Shown here piece by piece: positions 44,716 through 52,696 of a DNA stretch of 64,000 bases. Both the position numbers and the translations under genes were made by a program. The notes under the pieces were generated by a model. The model made no database searches. It had not been told where the DNA came from and saw only the letters and a program-made list of their open reading frames with translations. Source of the DNA: Flavobacterium orientale (GTDB lineage: Bacteria; Bacteroidota; Bacteroidia; Flavobacteriales; Flavobacteriaceae); the NCBI RefSeq assembly GCF_014638005.1, contig NZ_BMFG01000002.1, positions 248,624 through 312,623 on the forward strand. Reading direction: 5' to 3'. Every line of letters begins with the position of its first letter. Positions within the stretch are counted from its first letter, which is position 1.

Positions 44716-45114
44716 ATGAATCAAAAGCTAAAAATTTTTGTAGTTGATAATGACCAGATTTATTTAACAATTACTCAAAAATTGTTATCAAAGATTTCAG
44801 ATGCTTTCTCAGTTTCAATTTTCTATGATGGTATTCAGGCTTTTGAGGTACTAAAAAACCTAATAGATTCAAAATCAAATGACTTACCCGATATAATTCT
44901 TCTGGATCTTGACATGCCAATTATGGACGGATGGGAATTTCTTGAGAATTATAAAAAAATGGGAATAAACAATTATAAATCCATTCCAATTTACATCGTA
45001 ACTTCTTCCATTGCTTTAGAAGATGTTTCAAAAAGTGACAGCTATCAAGAAGTACTGGGCTATTTAGTCAAACCGCTCAATATCGAAACTTTAAAAAACA
45101 TTCTGACAAATTAA
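44716..45114 (+). CDS. Single-domain response regulator (CheY-like receiver)
   Basis: Protein of 132 residues made only of a receiver domain: IFVVDNDQ at the start, phospho-acceptor Asp64 in IILLDLDMPIMDGWEF, the Ser/Thr switch in YIVTSSIA and the lysine in LGYLVKPL. There is no output domain, so it must pass phosphate or contact a partner. It lies 31 bp after the PAS kinase and ends the two-kinase cluster; the twin small RNA genes follow. Confidence 0.93.
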   Translation: MNQKLKIFVVDNDQIYLTITQKLLSKISDAFSVSIFYDGIQAFEVLKNLIDSKSNDLPDIILLDLDMPIMDGWEFLENYKKMGINNYKSIPIYIVTSSIALEDVSKSDSYQEVLGYLVKPLNIETLKNILTN

Positions 45115-45185
45115 TATTGTTTTTTCTTAAAGTTTTAAATTCTCTGCAATTATTTATGTTAAACATAAAAAAAGGATTGTTACAT

Positions 45186-45245
45186 CGATTATTTTATCCA
45201 TTCAACAGATTTATTTTTTTTAAAATTAATACACACCTACTTTCG
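45186..45245 (+). promoter_or_regulatory. Promoter and upstream region of small RNA copy 1
   Basis: The -7 box TACTTTCG is at 45238-45245, with a T-rich -33 region 16 bp upstream. Further upstream, CGATT, a pyrimidine-rich stretch and TCAACAG with a T8 tract are shared with copy 2, while the rest of the spacer differs, which suggests a common control site. Confidence 0.65.
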
Positions 45246-45323
45246 TCTCACCATAGCATTAGTAGGTTAAGTTTATGGTAGATTTGGGGCAAAAAAGGTA
45301 CGCAAAGCGTGCCTTTTTTATTT
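45246..45323 (+). ncRNA. Predicted small RNA, copy 1 of a tandem pair
   Basis: Predicted transcript of about 70 nt. It has a hairpin (ACCATA at 45250-45255 pairing with TATGGT, about 18-nt loop containing TTAGTAGGTTAA), a GATTTGGGGC linker and an intrinsic terminator (GGTACGC, AAA loop, GCGTGCC, then T6). No start codon with a useful frame lies inside. The conserved block including the -7 box (45235-45323) matches copy 2 in 88 of 89 positions; the single difference is in the terminator loop. I do not recognise the family. Confidence 0.8.
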
Positions 45324-45411
45324 TAATGAAGTGTGAATCTCCTCCTATATTCTGCTTATAAAAATTGATTGTTATTTTTATTAATCAAATCACCAAAAAT
45401 GTACTTTTAAA

Positions 45412-45472
45412 CGATTTTTTATTCATTTCAACAGAAATATTTTTTTTGATTATAACATCCAACCTACTTTCG
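45412..45472 (+). promoter_or_regulatory. Promoter and upstream region of small RNA copy 2
   Basis: TTTG at 45445-45448, 16-bp spacer, -7 box TACTTTCG at 45465-45472: the better of the two promoters. CGATT at 45412 and TCAACAG with a T8 tract match copy 1. Confidence 0.7.
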
Positions 45473-45550
45473 TCTCACCATAGCATTAGTAGGTTAAGTT
45501 TATGGTAGATTTGGGGCAAAAAAGGTACGCAATGCGTGCCTTTTTTATTT
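45473..45550 (+). ncRNA. Predicted small RNA, copy 2 of a tandem pair
   Basis: Same structure as copy 1: 6-bp hairpin, GATTTGGGGC linker, and GGTACGC/GCGTGCC terminator with loop AAT in place of AAA. Offset is exactly 227 bp from copy 1. The DNA between the terminator of copy 1 and the upstream region of copy 2 is unrelated, so each copy is a separate transcription unit. It ends 66 bp before the mrp -7 box. Confidence 0.8.
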
Positions 45551-45615
45551 ACTTTAAATTCAAAACAAACGAAACATTTTCATTTCTTTAACTACTGTTT
45601 CATCCAAAATCCTAT

Positions 45616-45623
45616 TATCTTTG
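45616..45623 (+). promoter_or_regulatory. -7 promoter box of mrp-nifU
   Basis: TATCTTTG (TAnnTTTG). It overlaps the farthest in-frame start of the mrp frame (45621), so translation must begin downstream. Confidence 0.65.
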
Positions 45624-45707
45624 CAATCTATATTTGATTTAAATAAAAAGAGTGTTTTTTTATCTCTTTTTCTATTTGTCATAGCAGCTAAACTTTACAT
45701 TTTTAAA

Positions 45708-46838
45708 ATGAAACTTGAACGAAAAGAAATACTCAAAGCTCTCGAAACAATAACAATTGCAGGCGAAGGGAAAAACATGGTAGAAAGCGGTGCAATTACA
45801 AATGTGCTCACTTTTGGTGATGAGGTTGTTGTTGATTTACTTTTAAATACTCCTGCATTACATATCAAAAAAAGAGCAGAAGTTGATATCATAAAAACCA
45901 TTCATGATTTGGTTTATGAAAAAGCCAAAGTAAAAGTGAATATCAAAGTTGAAGCTCCCGAAAAACCTGAAATAAAAGGCAAACAAATTCCCGGAATAAC
46001 TAACATTGTGGCTATTGCTTCCGGAAAAGGGGGAGTAGGAAAGTCAACTATCACAGCCAATATTGCCGTGACATTAGCAAAAATGGGTTTTAGTGTTGGA
46101 ATTTTAGATGCCGATATTTACGGACCTTCAATGCCAATCATGTTTGATGTTGAAATGGCAAAACCATTATCAGTCGAAGTTGATGGTAAATCAAAAATGA
46201 AACCTGTAGAAAGTTATGAAGTTAAAATTCTATCTATCGGATTTTTTACAAAACCCGATCAAGCAGTAATTTGGAGAGGACCAATGGCCGGTAAAGCTCT
46301 TAACCAAATGATTTTTGATGCAGATTGGGGTCAATTGGATTTTTTATTAATCGATTTACCTCCCGGAACAGGAGATATTCATTTGTCCATTATGCAATCA
46401 CTTCCAATTACCGGTGCTGTGGTTGTTAGTACGCCACAAGCCGTAGCATTAGCCGATGCCAAAAAAGGAGTTTCTATGTTTTTGTCAGAAGCAATCAATG
46501 TTCCTGTTTTAGGAATAATTGAAAACATGGCTTATTTTACACCCGAAGAGTTACCTAATAATAAATATTATATCTTTGGAAAAGAAGGTGCAAAAAATTT
46601 AGCTGCCGATTTAAATGTGCCGCTTTTAGGAGAAATTCCGCTAGTGCAAAGCATTCGTGAAGCCGGCGATTATGGTCGTCCTGCTGCCATGCAAACCGGT
46701 ACAGTATTAGAAGCCGCCTTCGAAGAAGTAACCAGAAATGTTGTGCAACAAGTTGTGAATCGCAATGAAAGTATACCGCCAACCGAGGCAATTAAAATTA
46801 CCACAATGGCTGGATGTTCAGCTGTAAATAAGAAATAA
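45708..46838 (+). CDS. mrp: Mrp/NBP35-family ATP-binding Fe-S carrier
   Basis: P-loop ATPase of 376 residues that carries or inserts Fe-S clusters. An N-terminal MIP18-like domain (1-90) is followed by the deviant Walker A motif GKGGVGKS (106-113), DADIYGPSMPIM, LIDLPPGTGDIHL and PLLGEIPL. The central region where most Mrp proteins have CxxC reads MAYFTPEELPNNKYYIFG, without cysteines; one cysteine remains in the C-terminal MAGCSAVNKK. The ATG at 45708 is chosen because a promoter overlaps the upstream in-frame start. The stop overlaps the NifU-domain gene start by one base. Confidence 0.93.
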   Translation: MKLERKEILKALETITIAGEGKNMVESGAITNVLTFGDEVVVDLLLNTPALHIKKRAEVDIIKTIHDLVYEKAKVKVNIKVEAPEKPEIKGKQIPGITNIVAIASGKGGVGKSTITANIAVTLAKMGFSVGILDADIYGPSMPIMFDVEMAKPLSVEVDGKSKMKPVESYEVKILSIGFFTKPDQAVIWRGPMAGKALNQMIFDADWGQLDFLLIDLPPGTGDIHLSIMQSLPITGAVVVSTPQAVALADAKKGVSMFLSEAINVPVLGIIENMAYFTPEELPNNKYYIFGKEGAKNLAADLNVPLLGEIPLVQSIREAGDYGRPAAMQTGTVLEAAFEEVTRNVVQQVVNRNESIPPTEAIKITTMAGCSAVNKK

Positions 46839-47077
46839 TGACAAAAGAAGAAATTAGACTAGGAATCGAAAAAGCTTTAGATGAAATTCGTCCGTTTTTA
46901 GAATCTGATGGCGGAAACATTTCGCTCATTGAAGTGCTAGAGGATAAACACGTAAAAGTACGTTTAGAAGGTGCTTGTGTAGGTTGTAGTGTAAATCAAA
47001 TGACACTCAAAGCAGGAGTAGAAACTACTATTAAGAAGTATGTACCACAAATCGAAACGGTAGAAAACGTAGCCTAA
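46838..47077 (+). CDS. NifU C-terminal-domain Fe-S scaffold
   Basis: Protein of 79 residues equal to the NifU C-terminal (Nfu) domain: IRPFLESDGGNISLIEV followed by the CxxC cluster site in GACVGCSVNQMTLKAGVE. It assembles or carries a 4Fe-4S cluster between two subunits. It overlaps the mrp stop by one base (TAATG), which fits a joint role in Fe-S delivery, and precedes the ferredoxin reductase and ferredoxin genes. Confidence 0.95.
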   Translation: MTKEEIRLGIEKALDEIRPFLESDGGNISLIEVLEDKHVKVRLEGACVGCSVNQMTLKAGVETTIKKYVPQIETVENVA

Positions 47078-47083
47078 TTTTTA

Positions 47084-47170
47084 GGGCGTATCCCTCCGCA
47101 AGCTACGGGTCGGGCTATCCGCTATATCCCCGATGAAAAATCGGGGGATGCCGCTACTATCCCTTACGCA
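47084..47170. repeat. Structured intergenic repeat-like element
   Basis: GC-rich relative to its surroundings. The ends GCGTA and TACGC are inverted, an inner hairpin CCCCGA/TCGGGG is at 47128-47146, and two direct repeats (CCGCTATATCCC and CCGCTACTATCCC) flank the hairpin. It resembles the short dispersed elements I recall between genes of Flavobacterium. No other copy is in this window. Confidence 0.7.
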
Positions 47171-47217
47171 ATCTGTGCCAACTGACAAATGTCATATACA
47201 AAAGAAAAAAGAAAAAT

Positions 47218-47225
47218 TACTTTCG
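47218..47225 (+). promoter_or_regulatory. -7 promoter box of the ferredoxin reductase gene
   Basis: TACTTTCG, the same -7 variant as at the small RNA genes, 87 bp before the ATG at 47313. It places the 8-mer array in the leader. Confidence 0.5.
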
Positions 47226-47243
47226 CAAAGTAAACCTAAAAAG

Positions 47244-47307
47244 AACTCAGCTTCTCAGCAACTCAGAATCTCAGATCCTCAGTAACTAAGAACCTAAGCA
47301 ACTTAAA
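47244..47307 (+). repeat. Degenerate 8-bp tandem array in the ferredoxin reductase leader
   Basis: Eight 8-bp units in exact register: AACTCAGC, TTCTCAGC, AACTCAGA, ATCTCAGA, TCCTCAGT, AACTAAGA, ACCTAAGC, AACTTAAA. It ends 5 bp before the start codon. Same core and period as the array before leuS. Confidence 0.88.
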
Positions 47308-47312
47308 AAAGA

Positions 47313-48371
47313 ATGATACAAACCGACATACTAATCATTGGAGCTGGCCCAACAGGGCTTTTTACTGTTTTTGAAGCAGGATTGTTAAAATTAAAATGTC
47401 ATTTAATCGACGCACTTCCACAACCAGGAGGTCAGTTAGCCGAATTATATCCTAAAAAACCAATTTATGATATTCCGGGATATCCCGAAGTATTAGCGGG
47501 TGATTTGGTGACGAACTTAATGGAACAAATCAAACAATTTCAACCCGGATTTACTTTGGGAGAAACTGCTGAAACAATTGATAAATTAGAAGATGGAAGT
47601 TTTATTGTTACAACAAACAAAGGCACACAACATCATGCAAAAGCTATTGCAATAGCGGGTGGTTTAGGGACTTTTGAGCCTAGAAAACCATTGTTGAAAG
47701 ATGTGGAGTTTTATGAGAAAGAAGATCGTGGAATTGAATATTTTGTAAAAGACCCGGAACTTTTCAGAAATAAAAAAATTGTAATATCCGGTGGTGGTGA
47801 TTCCGCATTAGATTGGAGTATATTTCTTTCTGATGTAGCTTCAGAAGTAACTTTGGTTCATCGTAGAAATGAATTTAGAGGAGCTTTAGATTCTGTTGAA
47901 AAAGTACAAGAATTAAAAAATGAAGGTAAGATAAAATTAATTACTCCGGCAGAAGTGGTTGGTTTCAAAGGATCAGAGCGAATTGAGTCGGTTGACATCG
48001 AAATAAACGGAGCCAGAATGAATATTGAAACCGATTATTTTATTCCGCTTTTTGGATTAACTCCAAAATTAGGAGCTATAGCCAATTGGGGATTAGAAAT
48101 TGAAAAAAATGCTATCAAAGTAAATAATGCACTAGATTATCAAACCAATATTGAAGGAATTTATGCTATTGGGGATGTTAATACCTATCCCGGAAAATTA
48201 AAATTGATTTTATGTGGATTCCACGAAGCTACTTTAATGTGTCAAAGCGTTTATAACCGTTTAAATCCAGGTAAAAAATATGTTTTAAAATATACCACCG
48301 TTTCAGGAGTTGATGGTTTTGACGGAACAAGAAAAGAAGCAGAAAAAGCGGTCGTAAAATCTATAGAATAA
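47313..48371 (+). CDS. Ferredoxin-NAD(P) reductase, thioredoxin reductase-like
   Basis: FAD enzyme of 352 residues. FAD motif IIGAGPTGLFTVFEAG at the N-terminus, GGQLAELYPKKPIYDIPGYP, NAD(P) motif ISGGGDSALDWSI at about 155-167, and YAIGDVNTYPGKLKLILCGFHEA near the end. It has no redox CxxC between the domains, so it belongs to the ferredoxin/flavodoxin-NADP reductase branch and not to thioredoxin reductase. The ferredoxin gene follows with no gap and is the likely partner. Confidence 0.95.
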   Translation: MIQTDILIIGAGPTGLFTVFEAGLLKLKCHLIDALPQPGGQLAELYPKKPIYDIPGYPEVLAGDLVTNLMEQIKQFQPGFTLGETAETIDKLEDGSFIVTTNKGTQHHAKAIAIAGGLGTFEPRKPLLKDVEFYEKEDRGIEYFVKDPELFRNKKIVISGGGDSALDWSIFLSDVASEVTLVHRRNEFRGALDSVEKVQELKNEGKIKLITPAEVVGFKGSERIESVDIEINGARMNIETDYFIPLFGLTPKLGAIANWGLEIEKNAIKVNNALDYQTNIEGIYAIGDVNTYPGKLKLILCGFHEATLMCQSVYNRLNPGKKYVLKYTTVSGVDGFDGTRKEAEKAVVKSIE

Positions 48372-48710
48372 ATGGCTCAAGATATCATTATTAAAATAAC
48401 AGACCGAAACGGAGTTCAACACGAAGTGCAAGCTCCTACTGACATGAACATGAACCTCATGGAAGTGATTCGTGCTTTTGAATTAGCCGAAGAAGGAACA
48501 ATCGGTGTTTGTGGCGGAATGGCAATGTGTGCTTCTTGTCAATGTTATGTGTTAAATGAAAGCGAAGTTCCATTACCTGAAAAATCTCCAGACGAAGAGG
48601 CAATGCTATGGGAGGCATATCACGTTAAAGAAAACAGTAGGTTGGGCTGTCAAATCCACATTAATCAAGAAATCGAAGGATTAGAAGTGCAAATAGCACC
48701 AGAACAATAA
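48372..48710 (+). CDS. 2Fe-2S ferredoxin (adrenodoxin type)
   Basis: Protein of 112 residues. The cluster ligands are Cys47, Cys52 and Cys55 (CGGMAMCASC) and Cys93 in LGCQI; Cys57 is an additional cysteine. Length and spacing fit the adrenodoxin/ISC ferredoxin type, which supplies electrons for Fe-S assembly and monooxygenases. The start codon follows the reductase stop directly, and a strong terminator follows. Confidence 0.95.
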   Translation: MAQDIIIKITDRNGVQHEVQAPTDMNMNLMEVIRAFELAEEGTIGVCGGMAMCASCQCYVLNESEVPLPEKSPDEEAMLWEAYHVKENSRLGCQIHINQEIEGLEVQIAPEQ

Positions 48711-48745
48711 AAAAAGGCGAGAAATTAAATTTCTCGCCTTTTTAA
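48711..48745. terminator. Bidirectional terminator between ferredoxin and the M43 protease gene
   Basis: Perfect 10-bp stem GGCGAGAAAT with ATTTCTCGCC (3-base loop), flanked by A and T tracts on both sides. Confidence 0.9.
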
Positions 48746-48760
48746 TTAGTTTGTAAAATG

Positions 48761-50815
48761 TTATTTTTTAATAAACTGTAATGTTTTAGAATTACTGTCA
48801 GTCATGATTTTGACAAAATAAACACCTGGACTCATACTTGAAGTATCAAATGTTAAATCAGATTCGTTATTGATTTTTTGACTTGCCATTATTTGACCTA
48901 AAGCATTGTAAACCACAAATTGATTTGGCAAAATACTAATGTCCGGCATTGCTATTGTTAAATCACCTGAAGTTGGGTTCGGATATAATTTAATTGATGA
49001 CAGCATATTATTGTCTGATACACTCAATGCAATATTATTAAAAGAAACAGAATCTGTTGAAGTAAATGATCCTCCAGATGCAATTGTTACGCCTTCTAAA
49101 GTTATAATGTTATAATAACCAGGGCCAAAATCACAACAAATACCATCTCCAAATGAATCATTAATTGTAAATGTATAACAGTTGTTCAATTGTACCGGAA
49201 CATCAACCGTAATTAATTCCGGCAAGAATGTGTTTGTGTCAGTATAATCACCACCACTTGCAAGAGTGATTCCCGTTGTAGCATTAACAAAACTCCAAGT
49301 AGTTTCTGAGCCATAAACATCACGCTGAATTTGAATTGTTATTTGAGAAGTAGATTGATTTCCTGCAATTCTAAAAGGCTCATTAATTGTATCATTAAAG
49401 CTAAATTGATCCGGATTAGAACCGTTTATTGTTGATAAATTAGCGTTAAAAATATGATTACCTGGCGTTGAGGTGATTAAAGGTAAAAATACAGTTGTTG
49501 AAACATTTGTTGGTAATGAACCTGTCCATGTGTAATTTTGACTAGGACCATTATCTATGGAATAGGTTATTACAGCGGAAGTCATTGTGACAGTTCCGGT
49601 GTTAGTTAATTGAAAAGAAGCCAAAAAGGAAGTATTACAATCTGATACTGCAATTGGATTCATGCGTAGTCTTCCATTGAATTGATAAGTTTGACCTACG
49701 TTACAGAACAAGGAATTAAAAGTTGATCTGCGGGGTGAATTTAATAAAACAGCTTGAATTCTACTTTTTTGATTTAGGGTAAATATATTCATGCAAGAAT
49801 CACTTGAATAGTCCATGTAATTTGCTGTCATATCTAATCCAGATGCAGAAGGACAAGAATCGAGTCCTATCGTACAGCTATAATTTGGTTGACTAGCGGC
49901 TGGGGTGTCTGGACAATAATCCTGAAGACTATCAATTAAATTAACAGTACATGAGTTATTGTCTCCCCAGATGTGTCGCAATCCAAAACTGTGACCTATT
50001 TCATGTGTAGTGGTTCTACCTTTATCAGTTCCTGTAAAATACTCACCAAGAGATAAAGTTGATGTTCCAAAAGCTCTCCATTCAATTATTACTCCATCAG
50101 TTGAAGCTAAGCCTCCATTTGATGGCATGCCGCCAAGTCCAGATGCACTCGGAAATTGAGCATAGCCCAATACACCATTTAAATCACCACCAAATTGACA
50201 AACCCAAATGTTAAAATATTGATTAGGATTCCATTGCGTTTGAGGTTTTAAAATGTTTTCAACATTTGAACTGTTCCAAATTGTGTTTCCTAAATTTACT
50301 CTATTGATACCAGTTACAGCTTGACCATCCGGTCCTGTTTGAGCTAAACAAAATTCAATCTCAACATCTGCACCAACAGGATTAGTATTGTATCCGGGTG
50401 TTCCAAACATTCTTCTGAAATCTTGATTTAAAACAGTAATTTGCGATTGAACTCTGGCGTCAGAAATATTTCTACCAATTCCAAGTGTTTGCCCGCTATG
50501 AATAACGTGAACAACAAGCGGGATAGTGATTACTGCATTAACATTTCTGCCATTTTGACGATCAGACTTGATTTTGGCAATCTGTGGAGCAATCCAAGTC
50601 TCAAAAGCTTCTGTGCTCATTCTGTTTGGATTGTTTTGAGATAAATAACTTTCATATTCAGAGGAAACACATTTAATCAATCCACTTTCCGGATTAATAG
50701 ATTCAACTGTTTTTCCAAATACTTTTGGTGAATTTGTGTTGTTAGTTTGTCCAAATGAAATTATTGGAATAACTAACAATAGGAACAATAACGATTTTGC
50801 AAAATTACATTTCAT
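48761..50815 (-). CDS. Secreted M43 (pappalysin-like) zinc metalloprotease with T9SS sorting domain
   Basis: Protein of 684 residues: signal peptide (1-22), a propeptide-like segment, then the metzincin catalytic domain with the zinc motif HEIGHSFGLRH (from His271) and the downstream MDYSSDSC Met-turn. After it come a region of beta-sandwich repeats (about 385-600) and a type A sorting domain at the end (IKLYPNPTSGDL, PGVYFVKIMTDS). It is secreted through T9SS and probably degrades external protein for nutrition. Confidence 0.95.
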   Translation of the reverse strand: MKCNFAKSLLFLLLVIPIISFGQTNNTNSPKVFGKTVESINPESGLIKCVSSEYESYLSQNNPNRMSTEAFETWIAPQIAKIKSDRQNGRNVNAVITIPLVVHVIHSGQTLGIGRNISDARVQSQITVLNQDFRRMFGTPGYNTNPVGADVEIEFCLAQTGPDGQAVTGINRVNLGNTIWNSSNVENILKPQTQWNPNQYFNIWVCQFGGDLNGVLGYAQFPSASGLGGMPSNGGLASTDGVIIEWRAFGTSTLSLGEYFTGTDKGRTTTHEIGHSFGLRHIWGDNNSCTVNLIDSLQDYCPDTPAASQPNYSCTIGLDSCPSASGLDMTANYMDYSSDSCMNIFTLNQKSRIQAVLLNSPRRSTFNSLFCNVGQTYQFNGRLRMNPIAVSDCNTSFLASFQLTNTGTVTMTSAVITYSIDNGPSQNYTWTGSLPTNVSTTVFLPLITSTPGNHIFNANLSTINGSNPDQFSFNDTINEPFRIAGNQSTSQITIQIQRDVYGSETTWSFVNATTGITLASGGDYTDTNTFLPELITVDVPVQLNNCYTFTINDSFGDGICCDFGPGYYNIITLEGVTIASGGSFTSTDSVSFNNIALSVSDNNMLSSIKLYPNPTSGDLTIAMPDISILPNQFVVYNALGQIMASQKINNESDLTFDTSSMSPGVYFVKIMTDSNSKTLQFIKK

Positions 50816-51036
50816 ATTAAAAAATTATAAGTAAAAGAGTGTGTTTAGTGAATTACTTTAAAAAAAACATTTAATTGTATAAGTTTTTTTGAGTTTTTCG
50901 TTTGCAAAGAAAAGATAAATGTTTAGAAATACAAGTGTTACAAAAGCTTATTTGTGTTAAAAAATGAAGCTTTTTTGGATAAAAGTTTTTTTTAAATCAT
51001 TTTATAATTTAAAACAATAAAATTGAATTGTTTTCT
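50816..51036. other. Non-coding gap with no recognised element
   Basis: AT-rich, no gene. A weak AT-only inverted repeat (AAAACAAT/ATTGTTTT) at 51011-51034 lies after the SGNH gene stop and could be a poor terminator. Confidence 0.4.
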
Positions 51037-51753
51037 TCAATTTACAGAAAGTTTTTGCTTAGCAATAGGTAGTAGTCTCTCAACAAACTTGGAGTAAGCT
51101 AATTCAGATGGGTGTAAATTATCAGACGCGACTAATAAAGGGTTATTCAGTCCATCTCGAGTAATATCTGTAATGTTTACAAAATTTATTCCTTGTGATT
51201 CAGCATAATTTTTAGCAAACAAATTATAATTGTCTAATTGAGCTGAAATTGATTCAGGATTGGAACTTGATTGTCCAAATGGAGTAAAAGCATAATCCGG
51301 AATGGAAATTACAATCACACGATTTTTATCTCCTTTAGCTAAAAAAATTGCTGTTTGAAGTAACTCAGGAAATTCAGTTTCATACAACAAAAAAGGGCTG
51401 TTTTGATATTGATTGTTAACACCAATTAACAACGTTACCAAATCATATTGTGCAATTAAATTCTCATTGATTATTCCTGTTTTTAAATTGGTTGTAGTCC
51501 AACCGGTTTGTGCAACTACTTTTACTGAGATAGTGTCTGAAGCATTTAAATAATTTTTCAAACTGTCTTTTAATTGTTCTGGAAATCGACACGCATCACA
51601 TACACTTTGACCAATGGTGTAGCTATCGCCCAGAGCCAAATACTTTATATGCCTTTCAATTGAATTTTGAGTGTCAGGAAATGTTTCGTCATTATTTGAA
51701 CATCCGAAAAATAATAGGTTGAGAATTAAAAATATATAGCTATTCCTTTTCAT
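51037..51753 (-). CDS. SGNH/GDSL-family hydrolase lipoprotein
   Basis: Protein of 238 residues with a lipoprotein signal (LNLLFFGCSN, Cys18). Block I is YLALGDSYTIG with the catalytic serine, block III is LLIGVNNQYQ and block V is SDNLHPSELAY with the Asp-His pair. It is an esterase or lipase/acetyl-esterase type enzyme anchored to the envelope; the substrate is unknown. It overlaps the metallophosphoesterase gene upstream by 4 bp (ATGA). Confidence 0.92.
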   Translation of the reverse strand: MKRNSYIFLILNLLFFGCSNNDETFPDTQNSIERHIKYLALGDSYTIGQSVCDACRFPEQLKDSLKNYLNASDTISVKVVAQTGWTTTNLKTGIINENLIAQYDLVTLLIGVNNQYQNSPFLLYETEFPELLQTAIFLAKGDKNRVIVISIPDYAFTPFGQSSSNPESISAQLDNYNLFAKNYAESQGINFVNITDITRDGLNNPLLVASDNLHPSELAYSKFVERLLPIAKQKLSVN

Positions 51754-52658
51754 TTTTCTTTCTTTTGATAAGCAATTAATTCAGTAGGACCTTCTAAGCA
51801 TTCACGAACAATTTGTAAGGTTCCATCTGTTTTTGTATCAATAAACCATTTGATTAATGAGATGGTTCCTTCCGAAATTTCGATTCCTGTAATACTTCTT
51901 GGATGCACACAACTTCCGGCGTTAAAATAATTGATTGAATTGTCATTCGTGTTAGGGAATCTTGGTCGATGAGTATGCCCTGTAATTGTGATCAAATTAT
52001 TATTTCCTACTATCCATTTTTTGATTCTTCTTTCAATTTTGATTAACTCTGTATAATTTTTTGCTGGACTTGTTGGGTCTTTTATTCCCCAAATCTGAAG
52101 TGGTTTCCAAAGAATTTGAACCAAAAAGCGATTAATTTTCCATCCAATATAGTTCATAAAATCAGCTTGATGACCGTGTGTTAAAAAGAGTTGTTGTCCT
52201 GATTCACAATTTTCTAACACAATGGCTTCATGATATTTAATTCCTGTAAAAAGAGGTTCCTCTTTACCTGTTTTTGGATCAAAATAGGTGCTTAGTTTTT
52301 TCTTTACTACATTTTTATCTCGATAAACCATATCATGATTGCCATAAATCATATGCAAACTATCTGAATCATGAAATTTTTTTAAAAGCAAATAAACATT
52401 TTTGTGGGCTTCGAAAATTTCTTTAAAAAAAAGAGTTTCCCATAATTCATCACCATCCCCCAATTCGCAATAACTAAAACCTTCTGCATAATAATAATTC
52501 ATCGCATGGAAATAGATATTTCGATTACTAGCAAAATCATCTGCAAAACTAGCATCGCCACGATGACAATCGCTAAAAAGAATAAATTTTGATCTGTTGT
52601 CAAATGATATTTTTTTGGCCTCTTTAAAAGCTCTTGTTAGTCGGGATTGCGATGACAT
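51750..52658 (-). CDS. Calcineurin-like metallophosphoesterase
   Basis: Protein of 302 residues with the five metallophosphoesterase motifs: FSDCHRGD, GDGDELWE, GNHDMVYRD, FLTHGHQADF and GHTHRPRF. The order resembles UDP-2,3-diacylglucosamine pyrophosphatase (LpxH-like) and serine/threonine phosphatase-like enzymes; there is no signal peptide. It is the first gene of a pair with the SGNH hydrolase gene. Confidence 0.9.
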   Translation of the reverse strand: MSSQSRLTRAFKEAKKISFDNRSKFILFSDCHRGDASFADDFASNRNIYFHAMNYYYAEGFSYCELGDGDELWETLFFKEIFEAHKNVYLLLKKFHDSDSLHMIYGNHDMVYRDKNVVKKKLSTYFDPKTGKEEPLFTGIKYHEAIVLENCESGQQLFLTHGHQADFMNYIGWKINRFLVQILWKPLQIWGIKDPTSPAKNYTELIKIERRIKKWIVGNNNLITITGHTHRPRFPNTNDNSINYFNAGSCVHPRSITGIEISEGTISLIKWFIDTKTDGTLQIVRECLEGPTELIAYQKKEK

Positions 52659-52696
52659 TTCGTAATAGAATTAATACTAAAGATAATGCAAATCAG

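Noticed and set aside
45362..45390. Hairpin TTGATT/AATCAA between the small RNA copies as a third RNA
   Set aside because: AT-only 6-bp stem with no promoter; likely chance.
45235..45550. Twin blocks as insertion-sequence or MITE remnants
   Set aside because: No terminal inverted repeats, no target duplication and no transposase fragment; conservation fits promoter, hairpin and terminator.
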